Counted from the first letter of the stretch, positions 16,232-24,050 are shown. The stretch: DNA of 43,125 bases from Streptomyces sp. SolWspMP-5a-2 (GCF_900091845.1 NZ_FMCI01000327.1:1-43125), one strand, 5' to 3'. Numbers and translations are program-made. Notes: generated by a model from the letters alone, not told the origin.

Positions 16232-16609
16232 TTATCTCGTCGAGGCCGCAGCGATGTCGCAGTGAGGTGCAGGCGAGCCGTCAACCTCTCGTTTCAGGAG
16301 CTGGGAGTCGCAGAAGGCGAGCCGGGACAGATCGAACACGACCGGCCGGGCGGTCACGGCGAGGGCCTCGGCTATCTGCTCCCTGACCGGCTCGACGGAG
16401 TCTGCGTCGAAGTCGCCGCGCAGGGCCTGACGCGCGGCGGGCAGGCGTCGCCACCGCATCCCGATCTCCCGCCGTCTCATGGCCAGTTGCCTCGTCAGGA
16501 ACCGCAGGGCGCGGCTGGACAGATCAATCGAGGACGGGTAGGCAAGCACGCGAAGCTCCTGGCGGCCACGGGTGATCTTGGTCGAGAACCCGTCCACCAG
16601 AAGCGCCAC
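16232..16609 (-). pseudogene. IS5-type transposase N-terminus joined to a STAS-domain fragment
   Basis: The first about 60 residues (VLAYPSSIDLSSRALRFL, RREIGMRWRRLPAARQAL) are the N-terminal region typical of Streptomyces IS5-family-like DDE transposases. These normally continue with an HTH and a catalytic core of about 200 residues. Instead the frame runs directly into RGDFDADSVEPVREQI and ARPVVFDLSRLAFCDSQLL, which is the conserved strand-helix-strand of a STAS (anti-sigma antagonist) domain, broken at the site where an intact domain would have a phosphorylatable Ser/Thr. The ORF is therefore a junction of two gene scraps, marking an old insertion and deletion event. Unlikely to be functional. 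Confidence 0.5.
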
Positions 16610-16837
16610 TCGTGTGCAGGACTGTCCAACTCACGGTCAGCAACACCAGCTTGGAAACGGCTCTGTGATCCCGAGGTAGGCCCTCTCGGGGACACAGGCA
16701 GTTCTCGCCAATTTTTACTGATCCCTGTACAAGGCAACATGCGCCCCTGGAACATTAGCCACAGATAACAATAGACCTGGGATTAGGCGAGTTGATCATA
16801 TTGCGGCAGTGCGCTGAGAACACATGCGGAGGCGCCC
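16610..16837 (+). promoter_or_regulatory. AT-rich upstream region of the three-gene cassette
   Basis: No gene is seen in these 228 bases. 16700-16800 is markedly AT-rich for this genome (several A/T runs, for example around 16708-16720 and 16760-16775), which makes it the likely promoter region for the genes that start at 16838. I cannot assign exact -35 and -10 elements. GGAGG at 16827-16832 is the ribosome binding site. Confidence 0.35.
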
Positions 16838-17314
16838 ATGATCAGTCTTCCTGAAATCTCTGCCGAACTCGCGACGTACTTCTCAATGGCGGCTGGAACA
16901 TTGGGTACCGCTTTGATGGAAGGCGCTGCGCAACGCGTCGCAGACGGGTCGATTGAGGCTGGTCAGGGTTACTTCCGCAGGCTATTCCGGCTTCACGAAG
17001 CCGATGACTCCCAGGTCGAGTTGCCTCAGGGGGGCAGTGAGGAGCGTGCCGACGCACTACTCGGCGCGCTCTCCTCCGAGGACCGGCTGCGGCTGGCAGA
17101 GGCTCTGGCGGCGTGGGTCGGTGAAGTCCGCGACCGACAGCCGGGAAAGCCTCGTCTGGGCGAGGCCAGACTTGCCGAACTCATCGGCGAAAAGGTGCAC
17201 ACCGCCACATACAACGTCACTGCGAACGGTCCGAACTCCGCTGCCATCGGCTCAGTGGGCCCCAGTGCAACCTTCCACTTCGGCGGCAGTGGCCGGGACG
17301 GGACGGGAATATGA
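16838..17314 (+). CDS. Small helical protein with C-terminal amyloid-like motif (candidate effector)
   Basis: 158 residues, no family recognised with certainty. Residues 1-115 are predicted helical: an amphipathic/hydrophobic N-terminal helix (ELATYFSMAAGTLGTALMEG, residues 10-29), then a glycine-containing turn (SIEAGQGYFRRLFRLHE), and a second helical block rich in Ala/Leu/Glu (ERADALLGALSSEDRLRLAE). Residues 120-150 change abruptly to beta-prone sequence with Asn/Gly/Ser/Ala (T128 to F146, with AIGSVG at 136-141 and ATF at 144-146). The same pattern occurs at residues 21-38 of the next protein. A helical N-terminal domain plus a short C-terminal motif repeated in the neighbour is the layout of bacterial amyloid-signalling effectors (Bell-domain-type). 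That assignment is inference. ATG 16838 has GGAGG upstream, and the stop overlaps the next start (ATGA). Confidence 0.85.
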   Translation: MISLPEISAELATYFSMAAGTLGTALMEGAAQRVADGSIEAGQGYFRRLFRLHEADDSQVELPQGGSEERADALLGALSSEDRLRLAEALAAWVGEVRDRQPGKPRLGEARLAELIGEKVHTATYNVTANGPNSAAIGSVGPSATFHFGGSGRDGTGI

Positions 17315-18066
17315 ACTCCGCAGGCCCCTGCCACGGTACAGAAGGGAGCCGTGAGATCGGAAAGGTTGAGACCGCCGGTACCGGTTCGCCCGCGATCGGG
17401 TCGGTCGGCGATCACGCCACGTTTAGCTGGGTGCGCGGACGCGCGCTAACGCAGGATGTGTGGCTCCTCGTGTCCGCCGCCTTCGTCATCATCGCAACCG
17501 TCAGCTTCACCATCTTCGCCGTCGTCCGGTGGCCCAGCGGCCCGCAGGGCCAGTACATATGGTTCTACGTCCTTGTGGCCCTGGCCCCACCAATCGCTGG
17601 TACCGCTCTGTACCTGACCGACCGAACCATCCGCATCGCCCTCGTTGTGGTCGCCGCCCTCTGCTGCGGCGGCGGCGCGCTCGCCTGGGTGGAAGTGGAC
17701 CGTACCGGTGAGGTCGACGTGGAGATGGAGATCCAGGACGCGCAGCCCGTCGAGGACTCAGGCGGCAGGATCAAGGTGAAAATGGCGCGGCCGGCCCCCG
17801 GTGACGTACGGGACAAGCTGCGGCTGAAGTTGACCATTAGCGACGAAAAATCAGACACCCCCACCTGCGTTGGCCGGACAACGGCGCGCATCACCGCCGA
17901 CACACCTGGCATCACCCCCAATATGTGGGAGGTAGGTGCCGAGTCGACCGTCGACTTCGACCTCGGTGGTCGCCGAGGGGCGGTTCAATTCACTGTCTGG
18001 GTGACGCCTGACACCGGCTGCTCCATGCTTCTCACGCAAGCTCACGGAACGCTTCACAACGACTGA
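17311..18066 (+). CDS. Three-pass membrane protein with N-terminal copy of the motif (candidate receptor)
   Basis: 251 residues, no family recognised. Residues 1-45 are soluble and carry T21-F38 (AIGSVG at 28-33, ATF at 36-38), the counterpart of the preceding protein's tail. Transmembrane segments lie at about 50-72, 83-103 and 108-127. With an inside N-terminus, three spans put the C-terminal domain (about 128-251) outside. That domain is predicted beta-rich (VDVEMEIQDAQ, KLRLKLTISD, STVDFDLGG, AVQFTVWVTP) and has two cysteines (186 and 237) that could form a disulfide, consistent with an extracytoplasmic location. It is translationally coupled to the gene before it and 25 bp from the lipoprotein gene after it. 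Role as receptor or sensor is inferred from architecture. Confidence 0.85.
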   Translation: MNSAGPCHGTEGSREIGKVETAGTGSPAIGSVGDHATFSWVRGRALTQDVWLLVSAAFVIIATVSFTIFAVVRWPSGPQGQYIWFYVLVALAPPIAGTALYLTDRTIRIALVVVAALCCGGGALAWVEVDRTGEVDVEMEIQDAQPVEDSGGRIKVKMARPAPGDVRDKLRLKLTISDEKSDTPTCVGRTTARITADTPGITPNMWEVGAESTVDFDLGGRRGAVQFTVWVTPDTGCSMLLTQAHGTLHND

Positions 18067-18091
18067 ACCGAGAAGACTGTGAGGAGTGCCC

Positions 18092-19000
18092 ATGAATATA
18101 GCCGGACGCAGCTTCCGAACGATCCGCGTAGGTGCTGCCATGGTGGCCTTCGCGGGAGTTGCCCTGGCAGGCTGCTCCTCCGAGCACCCATCACTGTTCG
18201 CCGAAGGGCGGATCGAAGTCGGCTCCAAGAGCGACCAGCCGGGAACGAGCTACTCGCCGCACGATGGTGAGTTCACCGGGTTCGACATCACCGTGGCACG
18301 GGAGGTGCTGCGCAAAGTAGGGATCGAGACTCCAGACTTTGAAGGTGTCCTGTCCGAGAATCGCGCTAGTGACCTGCACAGGGGCGATATCCAACTGGTC
18401 GCGGCTACGTACTCGATCACGGCGGAGCGGATGGCACCGAAGTCGGAGCGCGGCGACGGCCTTGACTTCGTAGGGCCGTACGCGTCAACCCAGCAGGGCA
18501 TCCTCGTGCGGACCGAGGATGCCGAACAATATCAGCGGATGAGTGACTTCAACGGGAAACTCGTCTGCGTGTGGAAGGGCACCACTTCTGCGGCGGAACT
18601 GAAAAGAGAAGCATACAGCAAGATCGGCCTTGCGGTGGAGACAGATGCACGGACCTGTGTGCGCAGGCTGCGGGACAAAACGATCGACGCAGTTTCCACC
18701 GACCAGCTGATCCTTTACGGATTCATGGAGGACGAGTCCGGCTTCGCCGTGGTGCATTCCCTGACATTCGGCGCGTTCAATGACTACGGGATCGCCATGG
18801 TCAAGGGTCATCGCGAGGACTGCCGGAAGCTCCAGGATGCCCTCATGGAGTACGCGCGCAGCAACGACTGGGACCGGGACTTCCAGAACGACCTGCCGAA
18901 GGTGCCCAAAGCCATCCGCGACGAGGCCCGGCCCACCGAGGACGACATTGACCGGTACTCCTGCCGGGACCGGCCGGGGAACGCACAGGCCGCGGACTGA
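18092..19000 (+). CDS. Solute-binding lipoprotein (SBP_bac_3 family)
   Basis: A 302-residue periplasmic-binding-protein-like lipoprotein. The signal peptide ends in a lipobox GVALAGCSS, with Cys28 as the lipidated residue. The family 3 pattern follows: FTGFDITVAREVLRKVGI, the RASDLHRGDIQLVAATYSITAERM hinge region, DFVGPYASTQQGILV, and TFGAFNDYGIAMVKG near the C-terminus. Such proteins bind amino acids or similar small ligands for ABC importers, but no permease or ATPase gene is near. The start is the ATG at 18092, spaced correctly from GAGGAG at 18081-18086; the GTG at 18086 overlaps that site. Probably the last gene of the three-gene cassette; a ligand-sensing role is inferred. Confidence 0.9.
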   Translation: MNIAGRSFRTIRVGAAMVAFAGVALAGCSSEHPSLFAEGRIEVGSKSDQPGTSYSPHDGEFTGFDITVAREVLRKVGIETPDFEGVLSENRASDLHRGDIQLVAATYSITAERMAPKSERGDGLDFVGPYASTQQGILVRTEDAEQYQRMSDFNGKLVCVWKGTTSAAELKREAYSKIGLAVETDARTCVRRLRDKTIDAVSTDQLILYGFMEDESGFAVVHSLTFGAFNDYGIAMVKGHREDCRKLQDALMEYARSNDWDRDFQNDLPKVPKAIRDEARPTEDDIDRYSCRDRPGNAQAAD

Positions 19001-19009
19001 GCGGACCGG

Positions 19010-19410
19010 AAGCGGACAAGCTTCTCCCAGCAGGAGACGGAACTGTTCGCCGAACTCCAGCTCATCCTCGCCGGAGGAGAGCATCAGTACCCACTGCGGA
19101 GAAGAGCCGCTCCAGCTCACCCGGCGCAACGACGTGTCAGTCCCCCTGGTCGCCGATCCGTTCACCGCCGCCAGTGTCGTCCTCGATCACCTGATGGCGC
19201 TGGTGGCGTGGCCCGCCGCGACCCGCGAGCGCGCCCGCTCGTACATCGCGGGCGGCCGTCGTCTCGGAGCTGAGTTGGCTGAGCAGTTTATCGCCGAACT
19301 CCGGCCGGCCGCGGGGACCGGCTGCCCCTCAGCCCAGCATGATGGAGCGCTGGCCACCGGCAGGGTCGGTTGTCCAAGGCCGGGCAATGAGCGCACTGCG
19401 ACCCGGTGAC
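19010..19410 (+). pseudogene. Degraded coding sequence, family unknown
   Basis: Protein-like stretches appear in two plus-strand frames: QETELFAELQLILAGGEHQYP near 19030-19090, then LDHLMALVAWPAATRERARSY and RRLGAELAEQFIAELRP near 19180-19310. They need at least one frameshift to join, and no start with a ribosome binding site is evident. I do not recognise the family. Confidence 0.3.
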
Positions 19411-19539
19411 ATCACCGACGGGATGATCCAGGCCATGGAAACGGTCAAGCGGCAGGCCCTGCAGAAGGATCTCCGTGCCCTCGCCCCGAACATCCGCGCC
19501 GACGCCGAAGGCCGCTACGACAGCCCAGAGCCCAGGTAG
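19387..19539 (+). CDS. Short hypothetical protein, possibly a gene remnant
   Basis: A 50-codon frame from the ATG at 19387 (MSALRPGDITDGMIQAMETVK...RYDSPEPR). It is polar, without membrane segments, and has no recognisable family. Its last 22 codons are nearly repeated at 19823-19888 in another truncated context, which suggests that both are fragments of a duplicated gene rather than an intact small gene. Confidence 0.3.
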   Translation: MSALRPGDITDGMIQAMETVKRQALQKDLRALAPNIRADAEGRYDSPEPR

Positions 19540-19888
19540 CAGGCGGATCTGGTGGGGTCACTTGATTTTGTCGTACGAGTCATTCCTTTTCTCCTCAACG
19601 AGTGAGTGCCGAATTTTTCGGTTACATTACGGGTGCACCTTCTCCCTGTGCACTTTTACCCAGGATTACCCAGAAATCTCTACCACGGCAGCGCGATCTT
19701 CTTTGCCGTCTGAGACTAGTCACTGAATGTCTTAAAAACGTTTACGAATAGTAGATAATCAGCTTGCCTTCGGCCGAGGATTGCGGGTTCTTGTTCAAAG
19801 TGCAACGGACATGCGGACCTTTGTGCCCTCGCCGCGAACATCTACGCCGACGCCGAGGGCCGCTACGACAGCGCAGAGCCCGGGTAGA
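19475..19888 (+). repeat. Pair of imperfect about 66-bp direct repeats (19475-19540 and 19823-19888)
   Basis: The two copies share GTGCCCTCGCC, GAACATC, CGCCGACGCCGA and CCGCTACGACAGC in the same order and spacing. Both encode ADAEGRYDS followed by a stop. Between them (19555-19760) is a strongly AT-rich, non-coding stretch, with a GTGCA/TGCAC inverted repeat near 19630-19650. This is consistent with duplication and decay at the edge of the island. The second copy is followed in another frame by EWTLLRTEYNAGQLVEGR, a further gene scrap. Confidence 0.55.
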
Positions 19889-20055
19889 GAGCCGGGGCCG
19901 AGTGGACGCTGCTGCGGACCGAGTACAACGCCGGCCAGCTGGTCGAGGGCAGGGCGAAGACAGCGCCGTCGACGGGCGTCAGGGTGCGTCGCCGTGTGCG
20001 GCCTGGATCGCGGCCGTGGATCGTATGAAGATCGGCAACCACGTCGTGCGCGCCG

Positions 20056-20112
20056 GCCCCGATCTGCTGCGCCCGGTGGAGCAGCCGCCCACCGGGCGCA
20101 GCAGATCGGGGC
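20056..20112. terminator. Strong 24-bp hairpin near the island end
   Basis: Exact inverted repeat 20056-20079 and 20089-20112 (GCCCCGATCTGCTGCG... with its complement) and a 9-nt loop. No gene abuts it. It resembles an actinomycete terminator without a U-run. It lies about 270 bp before the tRNA fragment and could belong to a deleted gene. Confidence 0.5.
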
Positions 20113-20163
20113 GGGCAGACGTGATGCGTTACCGCGTCAGGGCCGAGAGGGCCCGGTGGATGG

Positions 20164-20260
20164 GGCAGGAAGTCGCGGCTGCTGCGAGTGAGCGAGCCCT
20201 CGGTGGAGCGGTGGTGCCAGCCTGGCGAGGCCGCGGCGAGGTCCGGGTCCGGTTGCGGGG
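20164..20260 (+). pseudogene. Possible transposase HTH scrap (IS630-like)
   Basis: A plus-strand frame reads RLLRVSEPSVERWCQPGEA, similar to the helix-turn-helix (RVSxRSVERWR) at the start of IS630-type transposases. It loses similarity within about 30 codons. Too short to be sure. Confidence 0.25.
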
Positions 20261-20381
20261 TTCTATGGGCACCGCTTGGGGACCACACTGTGTACGCGAT
20301 GGTGCACGCTGGAGCTTGCTATGCACATTATTTGCCCCGATTAAGTCTGCTATATCCAGAAAATACCCTTGACCCCTACTC

Positions 20382-20424
20382 CTGGGGGTCAAGGGGTCGC
20401 AGGTTCAAATCCTGTCGTCCCGAC
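20382..20424 (+). other. attR-like 3' fragment of tRNA-Pro(GGG)
   Basis: CTGGGGGTCAAGG followed by GGTCGCAGGTTCAAATCC and TGTCGTCCCGAC is the anticodon loop to 3' end of a tRNA-Pro with GGG anticodon. The 3' anticodon stem, the variable loop, the T arm with GGTTCAAATCC and the acceptor strand are all present. The 5' half (acceptor 5' strand, D arm) is absent: 20340-20381 is unrelated AT-rich DNA. Integrases of actinomycete integrative elements and phages commonly use such 3' tRNA ends as attB. Because the tRNA's downstream terminator (20442-20479) lies on the right, the chromosome continues right and the inserted element lies left. No integrase gene is visible nearby. Confidence 0.75.
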
Positions 20425-20441
20425 TGGAGACAGTCGCAGAT

Positions 20442-20479
20442 GAGGGCCGGTATCGGAGATCTTTCCGATACCGGCCCTC
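20442..20479 (+). terminator. tRNA-type terminator
   Basis: GAGGGCCGGTATCGG (20442-20456) and its exact complement (20465-20479) form a 15-bp stem with an 8-nt loop, 17 bp after the tRNA-Pro 3' end. This is where the original tRNA gene would have terminated. Confidence 0.75.
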
Positions 20480-20565
20480 GATCGTTTCCGGGACCGGGCG
20501 GGGCCCGGCGTCGTCGCCCCCCCGCCTGCGGAGGTGCTCCCGCTGACCGGCTGAGCCGGCGGGGA

Positions 20566-21144
20566 TCACCCGGACAGAAGCTGACGTGCGTACCACCGCA
20601 ACAGGCGCTTCTCGCGCGGGAGGTTGTAGCGCTCCGGGTCGATCACGGCGCAGAGGTGCATGCCGTTGATGATCACCAGCACGTGGGCCGCCTGGTCCTC
20701 GATGTCCTCCTCGGCCATGTGTCCCTGCGCGGCCAGCGTCCGCAGCCACCGGCGCACTGCGGTGGTCGACGCCTCATGGGCGGCTCGCAGCACGTTGCGG
20801 AGGGCGGCCGACGCGTTCGGGGCCAGGGCCGTGAAGTACAGGTCGAACCAGTTGCCGCGGGACAGGGCGTCGGTGGCGGGATCCGGCAGGAACTGCGCGA
20901 GGCAGTCGTAGAGGCGCACGGCCGGGTCCTCGGTGTCGTCCTCGATGGCCAGGTCGGTCAGGAGCGAGGTGATCAGCTCGGTCGTCACCGCGAGGTGCAG
21001 GTCGGCTTGCGAGGGGAAGTAGTGGCGCAACGTGGTCGCGCCCACGCCGGCCTCGCGGGCGACACCTCGCACGCTCAGAGCACCGAATCCGTCCGTGCTC
21101 GCCACTCGTAGTGCGGCTCTGACCAGCTCATCCCGGGTCGACAT
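20566..21144 (-). CDS. TetR/AcrR-family transcriptional regulator
   Basis: An intact 192-residue TetR protein. The N-terminal HTH reads LVRAALRVASTDGFGALSVRGVAREAGVGATTLRHYFPSQADL, followed by a helical ligand/dimer domain ending KRLLRWYARQLLSG. The ATG is at 21144. It is the first chromosomal gene right of the tRNA fragment and is divergent from the DedA-like gene at 21540, which it may control. The gap contains TAGTAC/GTACTA half sites. Confidence 0.92.
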   Translation of the reverse strand: MSTRDELVRAALRVASTDGFGALSVRGVAREAGVGATTLRHYFPSQADLHLAVTTELITSLLTDLAIEDDTEDPAVRLYDCLAQFLPDPATDALSRGNWFDLYFTALAPNASAALRNVLRAAHEASTTAVRRWLRTLAAQGHMAEEDIEDQAAHVLVIINGMHLCAVIDPERYNLPREKRLLRWYARQLLSG

Positions 21145-21539
21145 GGCTCCAGTGTACTGGTACGAACCCCAGAGTTTATGCCGGTACAGTTGACCGACAT
21201 CGTGCTAGTACATATTCTGGGATCGTACTAATCGAGGGGAGGGTGCGAGGGATGACGTCACGGGCGCTGTCCAGGACCCCGCGTCTCGTCCGCTCCGTGC
21301 GGACCGAGGTGCCGGCGTTCGCGGCGACCTGCCCCTGCTGGATCGACCGGGTGGAACCTGTCGGCGCCGTTCACCGCCGTTCTCGCTCCGCCGGGCGAAG
21401 AGTTCGCCCGGCGCGAGGTCCCGTCCGGCACGCCGCGGACGCGTGATCGGCGCCCACCTCCGCGCAGGGGCGCGCGGCACGAACTCACCGCCGGTGCGGG
21501 GCGGTTGTCCGAACTTCTGTTGCCAACGTGAGGAAGACC
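21145..21539. promoter_or_regulatory. Divergent intergenic region with possible TetR operators
   Basis: 395 bases without a convincing gene. 21150-21240 is AT-richer and holds GTACTGGTAC (21158-21167) and TAGTAC at 21206-21211 paired with GTACTA at 21235-21240, candidates for TetR sites at both promoters. Further right, a compact hairpin (11-bp stem, 21389-21399 and 21403-21413, loop of 3) lies about 130 bp before the DedA-like start, within its probable leader. Confidence 0.4.
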
Positions 21540-22385
21540 ATGACCAGGATGTCCGGTTACGACGAGGCCGCTCCGTCCGTCGCGTCCGAAGGGGCGGAGG
21601 AATCCGCCACGAACGAGAAGGGGCGGCGGACGTGGTGGGGCCGAACCTACAGTCCTGAGGAGATCGAGGCCGCTCAGCAGCAATGGCGCGACCTGCGGCC
21701 GTGGGGGAGCCCGATGGCGCGGGCGGACAAGGTGCTGATCGGTGTGCTGATCGCCGCGGTCCTGCTGTCGCTGGTCTCCCTGCCGCTGCGTCCCTTCCTG
21801 CTGGAATCGCACCCGATCGCGACGGCCGCGGCCACGGGCAGTTCCTCGGCGATCGGGGCGGGTGCCGCTTTCGCGAAGCTCGGGCAGGGGGAGCTGTGGT
21901 GGGTCATCGTGGCGGGCGTCATCGGGAAGATCAAGTTCGACTGGCTGTACTGGTGGGCGGGGCGCCGGTGGGGTGAGAAGGGCATGGCGTTCTTCGTCCC
22001 GACCGACCGCGCCAAGCGACTCGTCCCGCGACTGCGTTCCTGGCCCGTGGTGGGCAAGTTCAGCCTCGTGGTCGCCGCTTCCCTGCCGGGTGTGCCCGCG
22101 ATCTTCGTCTTCTTGCTCGCCGGACTGTCGGGGATGTCGCTCCCCGCGTTCCTGCTGGCGGACGCGCTCGGTGCCGCCCTCATGACCGGACTGGTCGCCG
22201 GCCTGGGCTACGGGCTCGGCCAGAACGCCGTCGACGTGGTCCTGCTGATCGACAACTACGCGCTGTGGATCGTCGTCGCCTTCTCGGTCCTCATCGGCAT
22301 CCAGGCCAGCCGCGCACAGGTCGCCCGGCAGAAGAAGCAGCGAACCGCCGCGCAGGACCGGTCCGGTGACCACCAGCAGGCCTGA
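21540..22385 (+). CDS. DedA/VTT-domain membrane protein
   Basis: 281 residues. A charged N-terminal about 60 residues (with WWGRTYSPEEIEAAQQQW) precedes a VTT-type membrane domain. One hydrophobic span lies near 65-85, then the GSSSAIGAGAAFAKLGQGELWW re-entrant-like region, KIKFDWLYWWAGRRWG, VVAASLPGVPAIFVFLLAG and two final spans. DedA-family proteins act in lipid-carrier recycling and proton-dependent membrane homeostasis; the exact role here is unknown. The ATG at 21540 is preferred to the GTG at 21528 because AGGAAG at 21531-21536 is spaced for it. Confidence 0.8.
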   Translation: MTRMSGYDEAAPSVASEGAEESATNEKGRRTWWGRTYSPEEIEAAQQQWRDLRPWGSPMARADKVLIGVLIAAVLLSLVSLPLRPFLLESHPIATAAATGSSSAIGAGAAFAKLGQGELWWVIVAGVIGKIKFDWLYWWAGRRWGEKGMAFFVPTDRAKRLVPRLRSWPVVGKFSLVVAASLPGVPAIFVFLLAGLSGMSLPAFLLADALGAALMTGLVAGLGYGLGQNAVDVVLLIDNYALWIVVAFSVLIGIQASRAQVARQKKQRTAAQDRSGDHQQA

Positions 22386-22421
22386 CGCCCTCGATCGGCT
22401 CCGGCGACGGCGGCAGCCCCC

Positions 22422-23801
22422 TCACTGATCGTGGAAGTCCCCGTACGGCGTCCACCACTTCTGGTTCGTTCCGCCCCAGCAGTCGTAGAGCCGCAGATCC
22501 GAGTAGCCGCTCTCGGTGCTTCCGCCCGTGACCTCCAGGCAGCGGGCGGAAGCGGGGTTGTAGAGCTGCCCGTAGCGGCCGAGGACCCACTGCTGGTTCC
22601 GGCCGCCGTTGCAGCTCCACAGGTTCACTTCGGTGCCGTTCGCGGTGCCTGCGCCCTCGGCGTCCAGGCAGAGGCCGTTGGCCCGCAGCGTGCCGTCGAG
22701 TCCTACCGTCCACCGTTGCGCGGACGAGGTGTTGCAGGTGTAGATCTGCGCGTCGGCGGGCGACGTCTGCTTGTTCCCGTCGACGTCCAGGCAGAGGTTC
22801 CCCTGCTTGTCGCGGTTGCGCAGCGTCGTGACGACCGGACCGTTCGGGGTGAGCGTGGCGCGCACGTCGCTCACGGACGAGGTCGTGGACGCCCCGCGGT
22901 TGCTGCTGACGATCTGGAGGCCGCGGAAGGCGAAGTTCGACTTCGGCAGACCCCCGGGATTGAGGTAGCGCGCGTACCGGTCGAACAGGGCGCTGACGTC
23001 GTCGCCGACCGGCCCGTCCTGCCCCTCGCCCAGCATGCCCGCCGGACTCTTCACCATGACGCGGCATCCGTACCCCGCCTGGCACGACCTGCCGTCGGGG
23101 TTCAGCGTGCTCCACACCACGTCCCCGGCGACCGGCCCCGTGAAGGCGTTCCGGGCGTCGTAGTGCACGACCGAGAGCAGGGCCGTCTCACGGTGGGCGA
23201 GGTCGTCGAAGATGAAGTCGGTCGTGAGGATCGCCCGCTTCTCCGGGCAGGTGAACGACCCCGACTGCCGGACCGACGCGCGGTAGGAGACGTTCACGGT
23301 CCCGTCGCCCAGCGTCAGCTTCCTGCGGTCGGGGCCCCACCGGAGCTGCGAGTTCTGGTACGTGTAGCTCACGTTGGTCTCGCGCAGCGGGCCGCAGTCG
23401 CCACCGGCCGCGCCGTTCGTCATGGTCACCGTCCGCGACCCGGTCCGTGCCGAGAACGAGAACCCCGGCGTCCGGCCCCAGTCGGCGGTGTCCCAGCCCA
23501 GGGTGCCCATGTCCCATGTCGGTGAGCTCTCCGGCCGGTCCACGCTGCGCTGGAACTCCTTGTCCGCCGCGAAGGGGCCGCAGCCGGACGTGTCGACGTG
23601 CGCGGGGTCGCTCCTGCCCGGGTCGTCGTCGACGATGCGGCCCCAGCAGTCGTGCGCGGGGCCGGGGTCGTACAGCAGGTCGTAGGCTCCCGTGCTCGCG
23701 GAGGCGGGCTGGCTCAGCGGTGACACCGCGGGCCACAGCAGACACCCGGTGGCGACGAGCGCGAGGGCTGTCCTGCGGCGCGGGGCGAGCGCGAACTTCA
23801 T
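22422..23801 (-). CDS. Secreted protein with C-terminal RICIN (beta-trefoil) lectin domain
   Basis: 459 residues. The Sec-type signal peptide has RRR, a hydrophobic core and an ASAS cleavage region at about residue 36. Residues 37 to about 325 form a domain I cannot name: aspartate-, tryptophan- and cysteine-containing, beta-rich, beginning YDLLYDPGPAHDCWGRIVDD. Residues about 330-459 form a ricin-type beta-trefoil with the three QxW repeats (AQRWTV, NQQWVL, NQKWWT) and CLDxxG motifs, which bind sugars. The ATG at 23801 has a GGAG site upstream. It is probably an extracellular carbohydrate-binding protein; any enzymatic activity of the N-terminal domain is unproven. Confidence 0.85.
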   Translation of the reverse strand: MKFALAPRRRTALALVATGCLLWPAVSPLSQPASASTGAYDLLYDPGPAHDCWGRIVDDDPGRSDPAHVDTSGCGPFAADKEFQRSVDRPESSPTWDMGTLGWDTADWGRTPGFSFSARTGSRTVTMTNGAAGGDCGPLRETNVSYTYQNSQLRWGPDRRKLTLGDGTVNVSYRASVRQSGSFTCPEKRAILTTDFIFDDLAHRETALLSVVHYDARNAFTGPVAGDVVWSTLNPDGRSCQAGYGCRVMVKSPAGMLGEGQDGPVGDDVSALFDRYARYLNPGGLPKSNFAFRGLQIVSSNRGASTTSSVSDVRATLTPNGPVVTTLRNRDKQGNLCLDVDGNKQTSPADAQIYTCNTSSAQRWTVGLDGTLRANGLCLDAEGAGTANGTEVNLWSCNGGRNQQWVLGRYGQLYNPASARCLEVTGGSTESGYSDLRLYDCWGGTNQKWWTPYGDFHDQ

Positions 23802-24050
23802 GAGGCACTCCGGCGGTTGGGGACATCCCGGTGGCGCCCAGGTGACGGACGTGGGGGTGGACGGAAGGCGGAGCGCCGCCTCGCGAGGCTCATTGAGCTG
23901 CGCGCGCCGGACGGTGTCAAGGGAGCCCGAGCGCGCGAAGACCGCTCCCCGGGCGGTCCCCGAGCGCGCGCCGTCGCGCCGCCGTCGGCCTCGACCTGGG
24001 GCGGAACGGGAGCGGGAGGCCGCAGCAACCGCCCGCACGCCCGCGCCGCG

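Noticed and set aside
16129..16386. Plus-strand frame overlapping the transposase remnant
   Set aside because: No domain, no ribosome binding site; antisense to recognisable transposase and STAS sequence.
20340..20424. A complete tRNA gene ending at 20424
   Set aside because: No acceptor 5' strand or D arm upstream; TTGACCCC/GGGGTCAA pairing there is fortuitous and gives a wrong anticodon arm.
21243..21446. 67-codon frame between TetR and the DedA-like gene
   Set aside because: No family, Arg-rich, overlaps the likely operator and leader.
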